Assembly: GCA_963740555.1 (NCBI GenBank)
Contig: CAVUES010000008.1
Span: 1 to 64,000 of the forward strand
DNA length: 64,000 nucleotides
From: Mayfieldus sp963740555
GTDB taxonomy: Bacteria > Actinomycetota > Thermoleophilia > Solirubrobacterales > 70-9
Reading direction: 5' to 3'
A program made the position numbers and the translations under genes. The notes beneath the pieces were generated by a model that ran no database searches, was not told the DNA's origin, and saw only the letters and a list, made by a program, of their open reading frames with translations. This document shows positions 24,998 through 33,808 of the stretch, one piece after another. The stretch's first letter is position 1. The number at the start of each line of letters is the position of its first letter.

Positions 24998-25114
24998 GGC
25001 GGCCTTCGGCCGCCTGACCTCCTCTTGCGGCCGCTTCGCGGCCTGACATGCACCTGCGGCGACACTTTGTGTCGCCGCCCAACTCAAATCTGCCGCGACA
25101 CTTTGTGTCGCGGC
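24998..25114. terminator. array of four hairpins between convergent genes
   Basis: Four stem-loops follow one another: 24998-25014 (GGCGGCC, loop TTC), 25029-25043 (GGCCGC, loop TTC), 25056-25078 (GCGGCGACAC, loop TTT, perfect 10 bp) and 25092-25114 (GCCGCGACAC, loop TTT, perfect 10 bp). The last two share the core CGACACTTTGTGTCG. They fill the 150 bases between the aminopeptidase and the convergent membrane-protein gene. They may act together as a bidirectional terminator or be a small repeat family. Confidence 0.7.
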
Positions 25115-25115
25115 C

Positions 25116-25556
25116 TTACTGACTTGGCAGCGGCGAGCCGGCGAGCAGGAAGAACCAGGCGGTCGCCGCGAAGATCGCCAGCACGACAGAGGAGACGATC
25201 ACCGTCTCCAGCACTGTTGGGTAGGGGCGGTGGCCTTCGCTGTCGCGAAGGCTCTTCAGCCAAGCGGGCCTGATCGGCTCGACGGTGTTGCTGCCTGTGA
25301 TGTGCATGTAGATGCGGTTCAGGCGCCCGAGCAGCCAGGAGATCAGCAGGATCGAGACCACGATCCCGACAAAAACCACCATGTAGGGGCCGCCGGACGG
25401 CGCCTGGCTCTTCGAGATGCGAGAGCCGACCCAGACCCAGCCCAGCGGGATCACCGTCCACATCGACAGCGCGGCCACGATCATCAACAGGACGAGGATC
25501 GTGGCGCCGAGATTGCGGCCGGCCCGGCGCGTGATGTTGCTTGACATGCCGTCCAT
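25116..25556 (-). CDS. three-helix membrane protein of unknown function
   Basis: A 146-residue protein with helices at about 18-40 (ATILVLLMIVAALSMWTVIPLG), 58-78 (MVVFVGIVVSILLISWLLGR) and 120-140 (VIVSSVVLAIFAATAWFFLL). No catalytic or family motif is recognised. The start may be the ATG at 25556 or that at 25547. It is divergent from yebC with only 11 bases between starts, so the two promoters overlap the coding ends. Confidence 0.6.
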   Translation of the reverse strand: MDGMSSNITRRAGRNLGATILVLLMIVAALSMWTVIPLGWVWVGSRISKSQAPSGGPYMVVFVGIVVSILLISWLLGRLNRIYMHITGSNTVEPIRPAWLKSLRDSEGHRPYPTVLETVIVSSVVLAIFAATAWFFLLAGSPLPSQ

Positions 25557-25567
25557 ACAATCGACCT

Positions 25568-26320
25568 ATGTCCGGTCACTCTAAATGGTCGTCGATCAAG
25601 CACCGCAAAGCCGCCGCCGACGCGAAGCGCGGCCAGCAGTTCACGAAGCTCGCCCGGGCGATCACCGTCGCGGCGCGCGAAGGTGGGGGAGACCCGGATT
25701 CAAACCCGACCCTTGCGACCGCTGTCCAGAAGGCGCGCGACGCATCGATGCCCAAGGACAACATCCAGCGGGCGATCGACCGCGGCACCGGGGAGGGCGC
25801 CGACGCCGTTGCGATCGAACGGGTCGTCTTCGAGGGCTATGGGCCGGGCGGGGCGGCGATCCTGGTCGAGGCGCTGACCGACAACCGCAACCGAACGAGC
25901 GCCGAGGTCCGCCATGCCTTCACCAAGCACGGTGGCAGCCTCGGCGAGCCCGGCTCCGTCGCCTGGATCTTCGAGAAGCGCGGTGTGATCGTGGTCGACG
26001 GCGATCGCTACGACGAGGACGACCTGATCGCCGCGATCGACGCCGGCGCCGATGACATGCAGCGGGACGGCGACCTTCTGAAGGTGATCAGCGAGCCGTC
26101 CAATCTCGCGGCTGTACGCGAGGCGCTGGAGGGGGCGAGCGTCGAGATCCAGTCCTCCGATCTGGCGATGGAGCCGAAGAACCTGGTCGAGGTGCAGGAG
26201 TCAGACGCGCGCGGGCTGCTGCGCCTGCTCGACGCCCTCGAGGAGCACGACGACGTCAACGAGGTGCACGCCAACTTCGACATCCCGGAGGAGGTCCTCG
26301 AGGAGGTGACGGCCGCCTAG
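25568..26320 (+). CDS. yebC: YebC/PmpR/TACO1-family protein
   Basis: The 250-residue product has the family opening MSGHSKWSSIKHRKAAADAKRG, then AREGGGDPDSNPTLATAVQKAR, MPKDNIQRAIDRGTGE, and the central GPGGAAILVEALTDNRNRT. YebC proteins act in transcription control or, as shown for bacterial and mitochondrial members, help translate proline stretches. It sits upstream of ruvCAB, as in many bacteria. TACAAT lies exactly six bases before the ATG, so its mRNA is probably leaderless. Confidence 0.95.
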   Translation: MSGHSKWSSIKHRKAAADAKRGQQFTKLARAITVAAREGGGDPDSNPTLATAVQKARDASMPKDNIQRAIDRGTGEGADAVAIERVVFEGYGPGGAAILVEALTDNRNRTSAEVRHAFTKHGGSLGEPGSVAWIFEKRGVIVVDGDRYDEDDLIAAIDAGADDMQRDGDLLKVISEPSNLAAVREALEGASVEIQSSDLAMEPKNLVEVQESDARGLLRLLDALEEHDDVNEVHANFDIPEEVLEEVTAA

Positions 26321-27834
26321 TCGCCGCCCTCGACGCCGCCGCTGCTCGGTCCCTTGCCGGGCTTCGGCCCATTGCCCGGCCCGAGGCCGCCGGATTCACC
26401 CTGGTCGCCGGGCCCGGTACCTCCGGTCGGCGCCGGCGCGACCCCCGCATCCTGCTGTGCCGCCGCCAACTCCTGCGCGACGACTCCGCTCTGGTCGTGG
26501 AAGCGAAGTCGCTGCTCGAGCAGCGGGATCGCCGCCTGCGGCTGTCCCGCAAGGCGCAGGGCATGGCCGAGGTTGAAGAGCGCGTAGGCGTAGTTGATGT
26601 CGCTCGTCCCCGCGGGAAACGCCTTCAACGCCCGTCTCAGGATCGGCACCGCCTCCGTATAGCGACCCTCCTGGATCAGCGAGTAGCCCTGGTCGTCGAG
26701 CTGGGCCCCGAGGGCCGCCCCGGTGAGGGGCGCCGGGGCCGGCGACTTCGGCTTCGTGGTCACCGTTCGGACCTGCGTCTTCACCTTCGCGACCCCCTTG
26801 CCGTTGTCCGATCCGCCGCTGAGGGCGAGCAATGCGATCAGCGCCCCTGCAACGGCGGCGACCGCCGCAACCGCCGCCGTTCGCCGGCGCGACCAGCCGC
26901 CCTTCGAGGCGCTCGTCGATGGCCGGATCGCCGCTCCCGGTGAAGGCCGGGGCAACGTCGTCGTCGCTTCGGGGTCGGTGGGGGACGGCGCGCCCTCCCC
27001 GGTCAGCGCGGCGGAAAGGCGATCGACCAGCTCGCCGGCGCTGCGCGGCCGGTGCCCCGGGTCGCGGGCGAGGCCGTCGCGCAGAGCCTCCGCGGCGGCA
27101 GCCGGCGCGTCCGGCCAGAGCTCGCGCAGGTCGCGCGGACGTCTTGCGCTGACGATCTCGCTCGGGGTTTGGCCCTGCTGGGCGCGTTCGCCGCACAGGG
27201 CCTCGAAGGCGACCGCGGCAAGCGAGTAGACGTCCGCCGAGGGATCGTCGTCAGCGTTCTCCAAGCGCTCGGGGGCGATGTAGGAGAGGGTGCCGATGAT
27301 GTCGTTCGTCGTCGTGATGCTCGTCGCGTCGACAGCCGTGGCGATGCCGAGGTCGGCGAGCTTCGCCATTCCATCGTTGGCGATCAGGACGTTCGACGGT
27401 TTCACGTCGCGGTGGATCACCCCGGCGGCGTGCGCGTAGTCCAGCGCCGCCGCGATCTGGCTCAGCACGGCGATCGCCCGGGCGGGCGCCAGAGGCCCGC
27501 GGCGCAGCTGGTCCTTGAGCGACTCGCCCTCGATGTACTCCATCACGATCAACAGGGAGTCCTCGTCGGCTTCGGAGTCGTAGATCGAGACCATGTTGGG
27601 GTGATTCAACGACGCCCCGAGGCGAGCCTCGCGCCGGAAACGGGCCAGCGCGTCCTCGGGGCTGGACGTCGGTAGGCGCTTCAGCGCCACCAGGCGCCCG
27701 AGCCGTTCGTCCTCGGCCAGCAGGACGCTTGCCCCCATTCCCCCGGAGCCGAGTCGCTTCAGCACGTGGTAGCGCCCCCCGAGCGCCGGCGCGTCGTTTG
27801 CGCGCGGTAACCGCATCCCGACAAAGCCTGCCAC
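26317..27834 (-). CDS. Ser/Thr protein kinase with C-terminal TPR-like region
   Basis: Residues 20 to 280 are a Hanks-type kinase: GSGGMGASVLLAED (Gly loop), VALKRL (Lys), HRDVKPSNVLI (catalytic loop), and DLG in place of the common DFG. One membrane helix (about 325-345, AAVAAVAAVAGALIALLAL) separates it from an outside part with two TPR-like helices pairs (YSLIQEGRYTEAVPILRRAL, YALFNLGHALRLAGQPQAAI) and a Gly/Pro tail. It would phosphorylate proteins in response to an external signal. The GTG at 27834 or the ATG at 27816 could be the start. It is convergent with yebC and divergent from ruvC. Confidence 0.88.
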   Translation of the reverse strand: MAGFVGMRLPRANDAPALGGRYHVLKRLGSGGMGASVLLAEDERLGRLVALKRLPTSSPEDALARFRREARLGASLNHPNMVSIYDSEADEDSLLIVMEYIEGESLKDQLRRGPLAPARAIAVLSQIAAALDYAHAAGVIHRDVKPSNVLIANDGMAKLADLGIATAVDATSITTTNDIIGTLSYIAPERLENADDDPSADVYSLAAVAFEALCGERAQQGQTPSEIVSARRPRDLRELWPDAPAAAAEALRDGLARDPGHRPRSAGELVDRLSAALTGEGAPSPTDPEATTTLPRPSPGAAIRPSTSASKGGWSRRRTAAVAAVAAVAGALIALLALSGGSDNGKGVAKVKTQVRTVTTKPKSPAPAPLTGAALGAQLDDQGYSLIQEGRYTEAVPILRRALKAFPAGTSDINYAYALFNLGHALRLAGQPQAAIPLLEQRLRFHDQSGVVAQELAAAQQDAGVAPAPTGGTGPGDQGESGGLGPGNGPKPGKGPSSGGVEGGD

Positions 27835-27893
27835 ATGCTCCGGTCTCCTACACGCAAAGAGGACATCCGGGCGTGGGCGCAGAATTGGTGCCC

Positions 27894-28439
27894 ATGAAGG
27901 TCGTCATGGGAGTCGATCCCGGCGCGGCCAACCTTGGGTTCGGCGTTGTGCGGATCGAGGGCGCCCACATGGTTGCGCTGGACGGTGGTGTGATCGAGAC
28001 CACCCCGCAAGAACCGCCCGAGCGGCGGCTGGCGCGCATCCACAAGGCGCTCTCGGACCTGATCGAGTGGCACGAGCCGAAGGCGCTGGCCCTCGAGGAC
28101 CTCTACTTCGGACGCAACGTGCGCTCAGCGATGACGGTCGGCCAGGCCTGCGGAGTCGCGCTGCTGGCCGCGGGCCAGCGCGGCGTTGGCTGCTTCGCCT
28201 ATACGCCGCAGGCGATCAAGATGGCCGTCTGCGGCAGCGGTGCGGCCGGCAAGAAGCAGGTGCAGCGGATGGTCGGCACCCTGCTCGGTCTCCCGGAGCC
28301 CCCGAGCTCCGAGCACGCCGCCGACGCCCTCGCGGTCGCGATCTGCCACGCCGGGGGCGGCGTGCTCAAGGAAGAGATCTCGGTGCGGCGGGTGTCGCAG
28401 GCCGGCGAGCCGGGATACGTGGAGAAGGTGAGCCGATGA
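27894..28439 (+). CDS. ruvC: Holliday junction resolvase RuvC
   Basis: A 181-residue nuclease with the acidic residues in place: GVDPGAANLGFGV (Asp7), LEDLYF (Glu near 65) and SEHAADALAVAICH (Asp pair). It cuts four-way junctions in recombination. The ATG at 27894 gives the standard length. It overlaps ruvA by four bases (ATGA), starting the ruvC-ruvA-ruvB operon. Confidence 0.95.
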   Translation: MKVVMGVDPGAANLGFGVVRIEGAHMVALDGGVIETTPQEPPERRLARIHKALSDLIEWHEPKALALEDLYFGRNVRSAMTVGQACGVALLAAGQRGVGCFAYTPQAIKMAVCGSGAAGKKQVQRMVGTLLGLPEPPSSEHAADALAVAICHAGGGVLKEEISVRRVSQAGEPGYVEKVSR

Positions 28440-29032
28440 TCGCCGCGGTGCGGGGCGAGGTCCTGGTCCGCCGCCCGGACCATGTCGTCGTCGACGCCGG
28501 TGGCGTCGGCTACCGGCTCACCGTCTCCGCCGAAACGCTGAAGTCGGTTCCGGCCACCGGCCGGGAGGGATTCCTGCACGCCGAGCTGATTGCCCGCGAC
28601 GACTCGCTGGCGCTCTACGGCTTCGCCTCCGAGGAGGAGCGCGACCTGTTCCGGGAGCTGATCTCCGTCAGCGGGGTCGGCCCCAAGGTCGCGATCGCGG
28701 TCCTGGGCGGCGGGACGGCGCGCGACCTTCTGCGGGCGATCGCAGCCGGCGACGCGAAGCGATTTCAGGCGGTCCCCGGGATCGGCAAGCGGACCGCCGA
28801 GCGGATCATCGTCGAGCTGCGCGAGAAGGTCGCCGGTGAGCTTGAGGAGGCGATCGCGATCGGCACCGAGAAGGGCGGCGAGCCGCGGGCGCTGGCCCGC
28901 GACGGCCTCGTCAACCTCGGTTACTCGCCGTCCGAGGCCGAGGAGCTGCTCGGTGACTCCGACAGCGAGCTGCCCGAGGAGCTGATCGCCGAGGCGCTGC
29001 GCCGCGCCGGCGAGGCGAGGTCTACCGCGTGA
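28436..29032 (+). CDS. ruvA: Holliday junction DNA helicase RuvA
   Basis: A 198-residue protein with the OB-fold start (MIAAVRGEVLVRRPDHVVVDAGGVGYRL), YGFASEEERDLFRELISVSGVGPK, the helix-hairpin-helix VPGIGKRTAERIIVEL, and a C-terminal three-helix domain (NLGYSPSEAEELL) that contacts RuvB. It binds the junction and loads RuvB. It overlaps both neighbours. Confidence 0.95.
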   Translation: MIAAVRGEVLVRRPDHVVVDAGGVGYRLTVSAETLKSVPATGREGFLHAELIARDDSLALYGFASEEERDLFRELISVSGVGPKVAIAVLGGGTARDLLRAIAAGDAKRFQAVPGIGKRTAERIIVELREKVAGELEEAIAIGTEKGGEPRALARDGLVNLGYSPSEAEELLGDSDSELPEELIAEALRRAGEARSTA

Positions 29033-30174
29033 GCGGTGCCCCCGACATCAGCGGACCGCGCATCAAAACCCCCGGAGTTGAAGCTGACCCCGCGGCCCCC
29101 GGACGCGAAGCGGAGGAGGCGGCAGGCATTGGTTCAGCGGAGGAGGCCGCAGGTATTGATGTTCGAGTCCATGACGCCCGCGTAGCGGGCGGCGTGGACG
29201 AGGAGCTCGACCGCTCGCTGCGCCCCCAGACCCTGGCCGACTTCGTAAACCAGGAGCAGGTCACCGAGCAGCTTTCAATCTTCATCGAGGCGGCGCGCAA
29301 GCGCGGCGAGCCGCTCGACCACGTCCTGCTGGCCGGACCACCGGGCCTCGGCAAGACGTCGCTGGCCTGCATCGTCGCCGCCGAGCTCGGCGTGCCCCTC
29401 GTGCAGACGGCGGGGCCGGCGCTGGAGCGGAAGGCCGACGTGGCCGCCTTTCTGACCGCCCTGGAGCCGGGCAGCGTGTTCTTCATCGACGAGATCCACC
29501 GTCTCGGCCGCGCGATCGAGGAAACGCTCTACCCGGCGATGGAGGACTCGCGGCTGCCGGTGGTGCTCGGCCAGGGCGTCGGGGCCCGGACCGTGACCCT
29601 GCCGCTGCCCCCGTTCACGCTGATCGGGGCGACGACCCGCAGCGGTCTGCTGACCACGCCGCTGCGCGATCGATTCGGGGTCGGCCATAGGCTCGAGCAC
29701 TACTCGCCCGTCCACCTGGCGCGGATCGTCGAGCGCTCGGCGGGGATCCTCGAGGTCGATATCGATCCCGACGGGGCGGTCGCGATCGCCGAGCGCTCGC
29801 GGGGGACCCCCCGGGTCGCCAACCGGCTGCTGAGGCGGGTTCGCGACTTCGCCCAGGTGAAAGAGCTGGGCCGGGTGACGGCGGAGGTCGCGAACGCCGC
29901 GCTGGAGATGCTCGAGGTCGACCTCGCGGGCCTCGACCGCCACGACCGCATCCTGCTGGAGGTCGTCGCGACCAAGTTCTCGGGCGGGCCGGTCGGTCTC
30001 TCGACCCTCGCGGTCGCGATCGGCGAGGAGGAGGACACGATCGAGGACGTGCTCGAGCCCTACCTGCTCCAGCAGGGCCTGATGAAGCGCACGCCACGCG
30101 GGCGCGTGCTCACCCAGCGCGCCTTCGAGCACCTCGACATCCCGGTGCCGGAAGGCGCCGCGACGCTGTTCTAG
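29029..30174 (+). CDS. ruvB: Holliday junction DNA helicase RuvB, long N-terminus
   Basis: The AAA+ core starts near residue 57 (LDRSLRPQTLADFVNQEQV) and shows Walker A GPPGLGKTSLA, Walker B FFIDEIHRL, sensor GATTRSGLLTTPLRDRFG and the winged helix near the end (LLQQGLMKRTPRGRVLT). It drives branch migration with RuvA. The 381-residue chain has an extra 40 to 50 residues before the core that contain a duplicated motif (EAEEAAGIG and AEEAAGID). The same sequence element occurs in the phosphomannomutase at 43693. The GTG overlaps the ruvA stop. Confidence 0.95.
   Translation: MSGAPDISGPRIKTPGVEADPAAPGREAEEAAGIGSAEEAAGIDVRVHDARVAGGVDEELDRSLRPQTLADFVNQEQVTEQLSIFIEAARKRGEPLDHVLLAGPPGLGKTSLACIVAAELGVPLVQTAGPALERKADVAAFLTALEPGSVFFIDEIHRLGRAIEETLYPAMEDSRLPVVLGQGVGARTVTLPLPPFTLIGATTRSGLLTTPLRDRFGVGHRLEHYSPVHLARIVERSAGILEVDIDPDGAVAIAERSRGTPRVANRLLRRVRDFAQVKELGRVTAEVANAALEMLEVDLAGLDRHDRILLEVVATKFSGGPVGLSTLAVAIGEEEDTIEDVLEPYLLQQGLMKRTPRGRVLTQRAFEHLDIPVPEGAATLF
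29098..29163 (+). repeat. in-frame repeat element in the ruvB N-terminal extension
   Basis: The 20 bases at 29098-29117 are identical to 43660-43641 (minus strand) in the phosphomannomutase gene, and the following GGCATTG matches too. A second, partial copy of the element's tail (GCGGAGGA to ATTGATGTT, 29137-29163) follows in RuvB. Both genes read it in the same frame, giving PGREAE and GID(V). Confidence 0.6.
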
Positions 30175-30257
30175 AACTCGCTCGCCGCGCCGGATGTCCG
30201 CCGACCACTCGACGGTGTGTCGAGTCAGCCGACCGCAATTTGTAGCCTGTCCAAGGC

Positions 30258-30746
30258 ATGCCGTTCTTCATCTGTCCAAACTGCGGAAACCGCGAGGTGA
30301 GCGGTGAGCGGACGGCCGGTTTCAGCGGCCGTCCCAAGGGATGCTCGAAATGCGGCTTCGGCTTCCTGTTCGAGCTGCTCGACGACTACTACCCGGCCCC
30401 CAACGCCGCCTTCTTCGTCTGCGACAAGGAAGGGCGGGTGATCGGCGCCGGGCGGGGCAGCTTCGAGCTCACCGGGCTGGGCGAGGACCAGGTGATGGGC
30501 CGCCCGGTGAAGGAGGTGCTCGGGCTCCACTGGCTCGAGGAGGGCGACGGCGGCGAGGAGGCCGACACCAACGGCGACGGCTTCACCGACCCGATCGAGA
30601 CCTCGCTCGAGTGGGGCGTGCGCTCGCTCGGCAAGCGCGTCTCGGTCAATGCTGAGGGGGACCTCCCGGCCGAAGCGGTTGCGGATGTCTTTCCTGGCTA
30701 CGACGAGGACGGCGGCCTGCTGATCGTTCTCACACCCGAGTCCTAG
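30258..30746 (+). CDS. zinc-ribbon and PAS-like domain protein
   Basis: A 162-residue protein. Residues 6 to 36 hold CPNC and CSKC, a zinc ribbon. Residues 38 to 162 look like a PAS fold: FELLDDYYPAPNAAFFVCDKEGRVIGAGRGSFELTGLGEDQVMGRPVKEVLGL, with a DTNGDGFTDP loop that resembles a calcium-binding turn. It may sense a small ligand or redox state. A TAGCCT hexamer lies nine bases before the ATG. It ends directly at the secDF start. Confidence 0.7.
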   Translation: MPFFICPNCGNREVSGERTAGFSGRPKGCSKCGFGFLFELLDDYYPAPNAAFFVCDKEGRVIGAGRGSFELTGLGEDQVMGRPVKEVLGLHWLEEGDGGEEADTNGDGFTDPIETSLEWGVRSLGKRVSVNAEGDLPAEAVADVFPGYDEDGGLLIVLTPES

Positions 30747-33725
30747 GTGGGCGGGCGCCGCCGCAACCTGTTCGTGCTGCTGTTCGTGGGCGGCTTGCTC
30801 GCGGTCTCCGTCCTCGTGATCGCGACCAAGCCGACCAAGCTCGGCCTCGATCTGAAGGGCGGGATTCAGCTCGTCCTGCAGGGGAGGCCGACGCCGCAGC
30901 AGCCGACGATCGACAGCGCATCGATGACCCGGGCCGTCGACACGATCCGCGACGGATGCGACCAGCTCGGCGTCTCGGAGATCGAGGTCGCGCGGGTGGG
31001 CGGCGACCAGATCCAGGTCGGCATCCCTGGCGCGACCAGCGTCGGCAAGGCGACCGACTGCGCGACCAAGCCCGCGCGCCTTTTCTTCTACGACTGGGAG
31101 CCGAACCTGATCGGGATCGAGCGCCAGGTCGGCGGGACGCCCGGCACGACGAACCAGGCGGCGTTCTCGAAGCTCAGCAAGCAGTGGCAGCAGGCGGGCC
31201 GCAACCCGAGCAGCACCCTGAATCAGCAGCTGGTCGCTTCGGGTGCCCTGCCGACCGAATGGGACGCCGCGCAGCTCGCCGCCCAGCAGAAGCCGGAGCC
31301 GAACTGCAAGGACTGCAGCCAGCGCACCACCTACTACTTCTTCAGCAAGGACAAATCCCACCGCCTGCTCGACGGGCCGGAGACGGTGCGCAGCGACCTT
31401 TTCGTCACGCCTTCGGGCCGAAAGCGCCCGGAGAGCTCGGGGATCGTCGTCACGGTGCCCGAGGGGACGGTGGTGGTCAGCCAGCAGCCGTCGGATTCGC
31501 ACGGCGTCGCGATTCCGCCGGAGCAAGCCAACCCCGGCTGGTACGCGATCAAGGATCACTTCGCGGTCTCGGGCACCCAGATCACCAACCCGAAGCAGGA
31601 GTACGACTCGCAGACCCAGCAGCCCAACGTCACCTTCGGCCTCAGCGGCGACGGCAACTCGAAGTTCCACGACGTCACGAGAAAGATCGCCCAGCGCGGA
31701 CAGGCGAACTTCCTTCCCGGCCAGAGCTCGCAGGCCACGTCGGGATCGTTTGCGATCGTCCTCGACAACGTCGTCGAGTCGCGGCCGATCGTCGACTTCC
31801 AGCAGAACCCTGACGGCATCGACCCAAGCATCGGTGGCGTGCAGGTCACCGGCTTGCAGCTCAATGAGGCGCAGACGCTGGCCGAGTTCCTGAAGCGCGG
31901 GGCTCTGCCGATCGACCTGAAGCTGATCAGCCAGAGCCAGGTCTCGGCGACGCTCGGCAAGCAGGCGCTCAACGAGGGCCTGCGGGCCGGGGTCGCCGGC
32001 GTGGTCATTGTCGTCCTCTTCCTGCTCCTCTTCTACCGCTTCCTGGGGCTGGTCGCGAGCGTCGCGCTGGGCGCCTACGGGGTGATCTTCTTCGCGCTGA
32101 TCAAACTGATCCCGGTAACCCTCACGCTGCCGGGAATCGCAGGGCTGGTGCTCACGATCGGGGTCGCGGCCGACTCCAACATCGTGATCTTCGAGCGGAT
32201 CAAGGAAGAGGTGCGCTCCGGGCGCTCGATGCCGGCCTCGATCGCCGCCGGATACCGGCGCGGCATCGCGACGATCGTCGACGCCAACGTCGTCACCCTG
32301 CTCACCGCCTTCATCCTCTTCGTGCTGGCGACGGCGGGGGTGAAGGGCTTCGCGCTGACCCTGGCGCTGGGCACGGTCACCTCGCTGCTCACCGCGGTGG
32401 TCTTCACCCAGGCGCTGCTGAGCACGATGAGCCACTCGCGCCTGCTGCATTCGCCGGCCGCGCTCGGTGCCGGCAAGCAGCGGTTCCGCTGGCGCTTCGA
32501 CTTCATGGGGGCCAGCCGCTGGTTCTTCTCGATGTCGGGGACGATCTTGATCGTCGGCTCGATCGCCCTGGCGACCAAGCAGCTCAACCTCGGCATCGAC
32601 TTCAAGTCCGGGACCCGGGTCGAGGTGGGCCTGGTGAAGCCGACCGACGAGAACGGGGTTCGCAAGGCCCTCGACAGCGCCGGGATCTCCAACGCCGAAG
32701 TCCAGCGAGTAAACGGCAACGTCGCACTCGGCCACGACGCCTTCCTGATCCAGAGCAAGACCCTGCAGCCGGCGCGAATCAAGACCCTGCAGCGGACGCT
32801 GGAGAACGAGTTCGGCATAAAGACGAACGCGTTCGACAGCAACAGCGTCGGCCCGACCTTCGGCACCACGGTGGCGAAGAGCGCCCGCAACGCGCTGATC
32901 TTCTCGATGCTGGTGATCTGCGCCTATGTCGCGCTTCGCTTCCAGCCGAAGTTCGCCCTGCCGGTGCTGATCGCGCTCTTCCACGACATCCTGATCACGG
33001 CCGGCGTCTACTCGCTGACGGGGAGGGAGGTGACCAGCGGCACCGTCGCCGCCTTCCTCACCATCCTCGGGTTCTCGCTCTACGACACGATCATCGTCTT
33101 CGACCGCATCCGCGAGAACCTGCCGCGAATGCCGCGGGCGGCGTTCTCGCAGATCGTCAACCGCTCGATGAGCGAGGTGCTGACGCGATCGCTGGCGACC
33201 AGCTTCTCGACCCTGCTCCCGGTGCTGGCCCTGATGCTGTTCGGCGGCACGACGCTCAAGGACTTCGCCTTTGCGCTGCTTATCGGGATCGCCTCCGGTG
33301 CGTACTCCTCGATCTTCATCGCCTCCCCGGTCTTGACCGCCTGGAAGGAGCGCGAGCCCGACTTCCGTGCCCGCCGGGAGCGGATCGAGTCCGCGATGGG
33401 CAGCGTGCCGGCGTACGCCGAGGAGGCCCCGGTCGCGAAGCTGGACGAGATCGAAGCGGAGGAGGCCGAGCTGGAGGAAGGGCGGGAGACCGCGGTGACG
33501 CCCGCCTCGCAGGCCGCCGGCCGTCGCTCGCAGGCCGAGATCCTCGCCGAGGCCGGCCTCGCCCCCGAGAAGGACGGCGCTGGAGACGGCGCCCCGGAGG
33601 AGCTGTCCGAGGATCAGGTGGTCGGGGCGGCCAGCGACGGCGAGGCCTCGACACAGGGCAGCGGGCAGGGTCAGAAGCGGCGCCGGCAGCGAGGGCGGCG
33701 CCGCAAGCACGGAAGGCGGAGGTGA
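30747..33725 (+). CDS. secDF: protein-export membrane protein SecDF (fusion)
   Basis: SecD and SecF are joined in one 992-residue chain. SecD: first helix, DLKGGIQLVL, a large outside domain (about residues 60 to 400), then GVAADSNIVIFERIKEE. SecF: starts near 590 with GIDFKSGTRVEV and has SLYDTIIVFDRIRENL. It uses the proton gradient to pull proteins through SecYEG. The last 130 residues are an acidic, Ala/Glu-rich stretch with a terminal run of Arg, Lys and Gly. The GTG start follows the previous stop without a gap. YajC is not nearby. Confidence 0.95.
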   Translation: MGGRRRNLFVLLFVGGLLAVSVLVIATKPTKLGLDLKGGIQLVLQGRPTPQQPTIDSASMTRAVDTIRDGCDQLGVSEIEVARVGGDQIQVGIPGATSVGKATDCATKPARLFFYDWEPNLIGIERQVGGTPGTTNQAAFSKLSKQWQQAGRNPSSTLNQQLVASGALPTEWDAAQLAAQQKPEPNCKDCSQRTTYYFFSKDKSHRLLDGPETVRSDLFVTPSGRKRPESSGIVVTVPEGTVVVSQQPSDSHGVAIPPEQANPGWYAIKDHFAVSGTQITNPKQEYDSQTQQPNVTFGLSGDGNSKFHDVTRKIAQRGQANFLPGQSSQATSGSFAIVLDNVVESRPIVDFQQNPDGIDPSIGGVQVTGLQLNEAQTLAEFLKRGALPIDLKLISQSQVSATLGKQALNEGLRAGVAGVVIVVLFLLLFYRFLGLVASVALGAYGVIFFALIKLIPVTLTLPGIAGLVLTIGVAADSNIVIFERIKEEVRSGRSMPASIAAGYRRGIATIVDANVVTLLTAFILFVLATAGVKGFALTLALGTVTSLLTAVVFTQALLSTMSHSRLLHSPAALGAGKQRFRWRFDFMGASRWFFSMSGTILIVGSIALATKQLNLGIDFKSGTRVEVGLVKPTDENGVRKALDSAGISNAEVQRVNGNVALGHDAFLIQSKTLQPARIKTLQRTLENEFGIKTNAFDSNSVGPTFGTTVAKSARNALIFSMLVICAYVALRFQPKFALPVLIALFHDILITAGVYSLTGREVTSGTVAAFLTILGFSLYDTIIVFDRIRENLPRMPRAAFSQIVNRSMSEVLTRSLATSFSTLLPVLALMLFGGTTLKDFAFALLIGIASGAYSSIFIASPVLTAWKEREPDFRARRERIESAMGSVPAYAEEAPVAKLDEIEAEEAELEEGRETAVTPASQAAGRRSQAEILAEAGLAPEKDGAGDGAPEELSEDQVVGAASDGEASTQGSGQGQKRRRQRGRRRKHGRRR

Positions 33726-33808
33726 TGGGCGGCGGCAGAGTCGTGGCCAACAGGATTAGGCGTGCGCGCACACGTTGCCGCCGCAGATGCATGTGGGGGG
33801 TTGCCTAG

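Noticed and set aside
30225..33710. Very long open frame (1161 codons) on the minus strand opposite secDF
   Set aside because: It is the mirror of a clear SecDF protein; high GC at third positions keeps the antisense frame open. The translation is rich in Arg, Glu and His with no family pattern.
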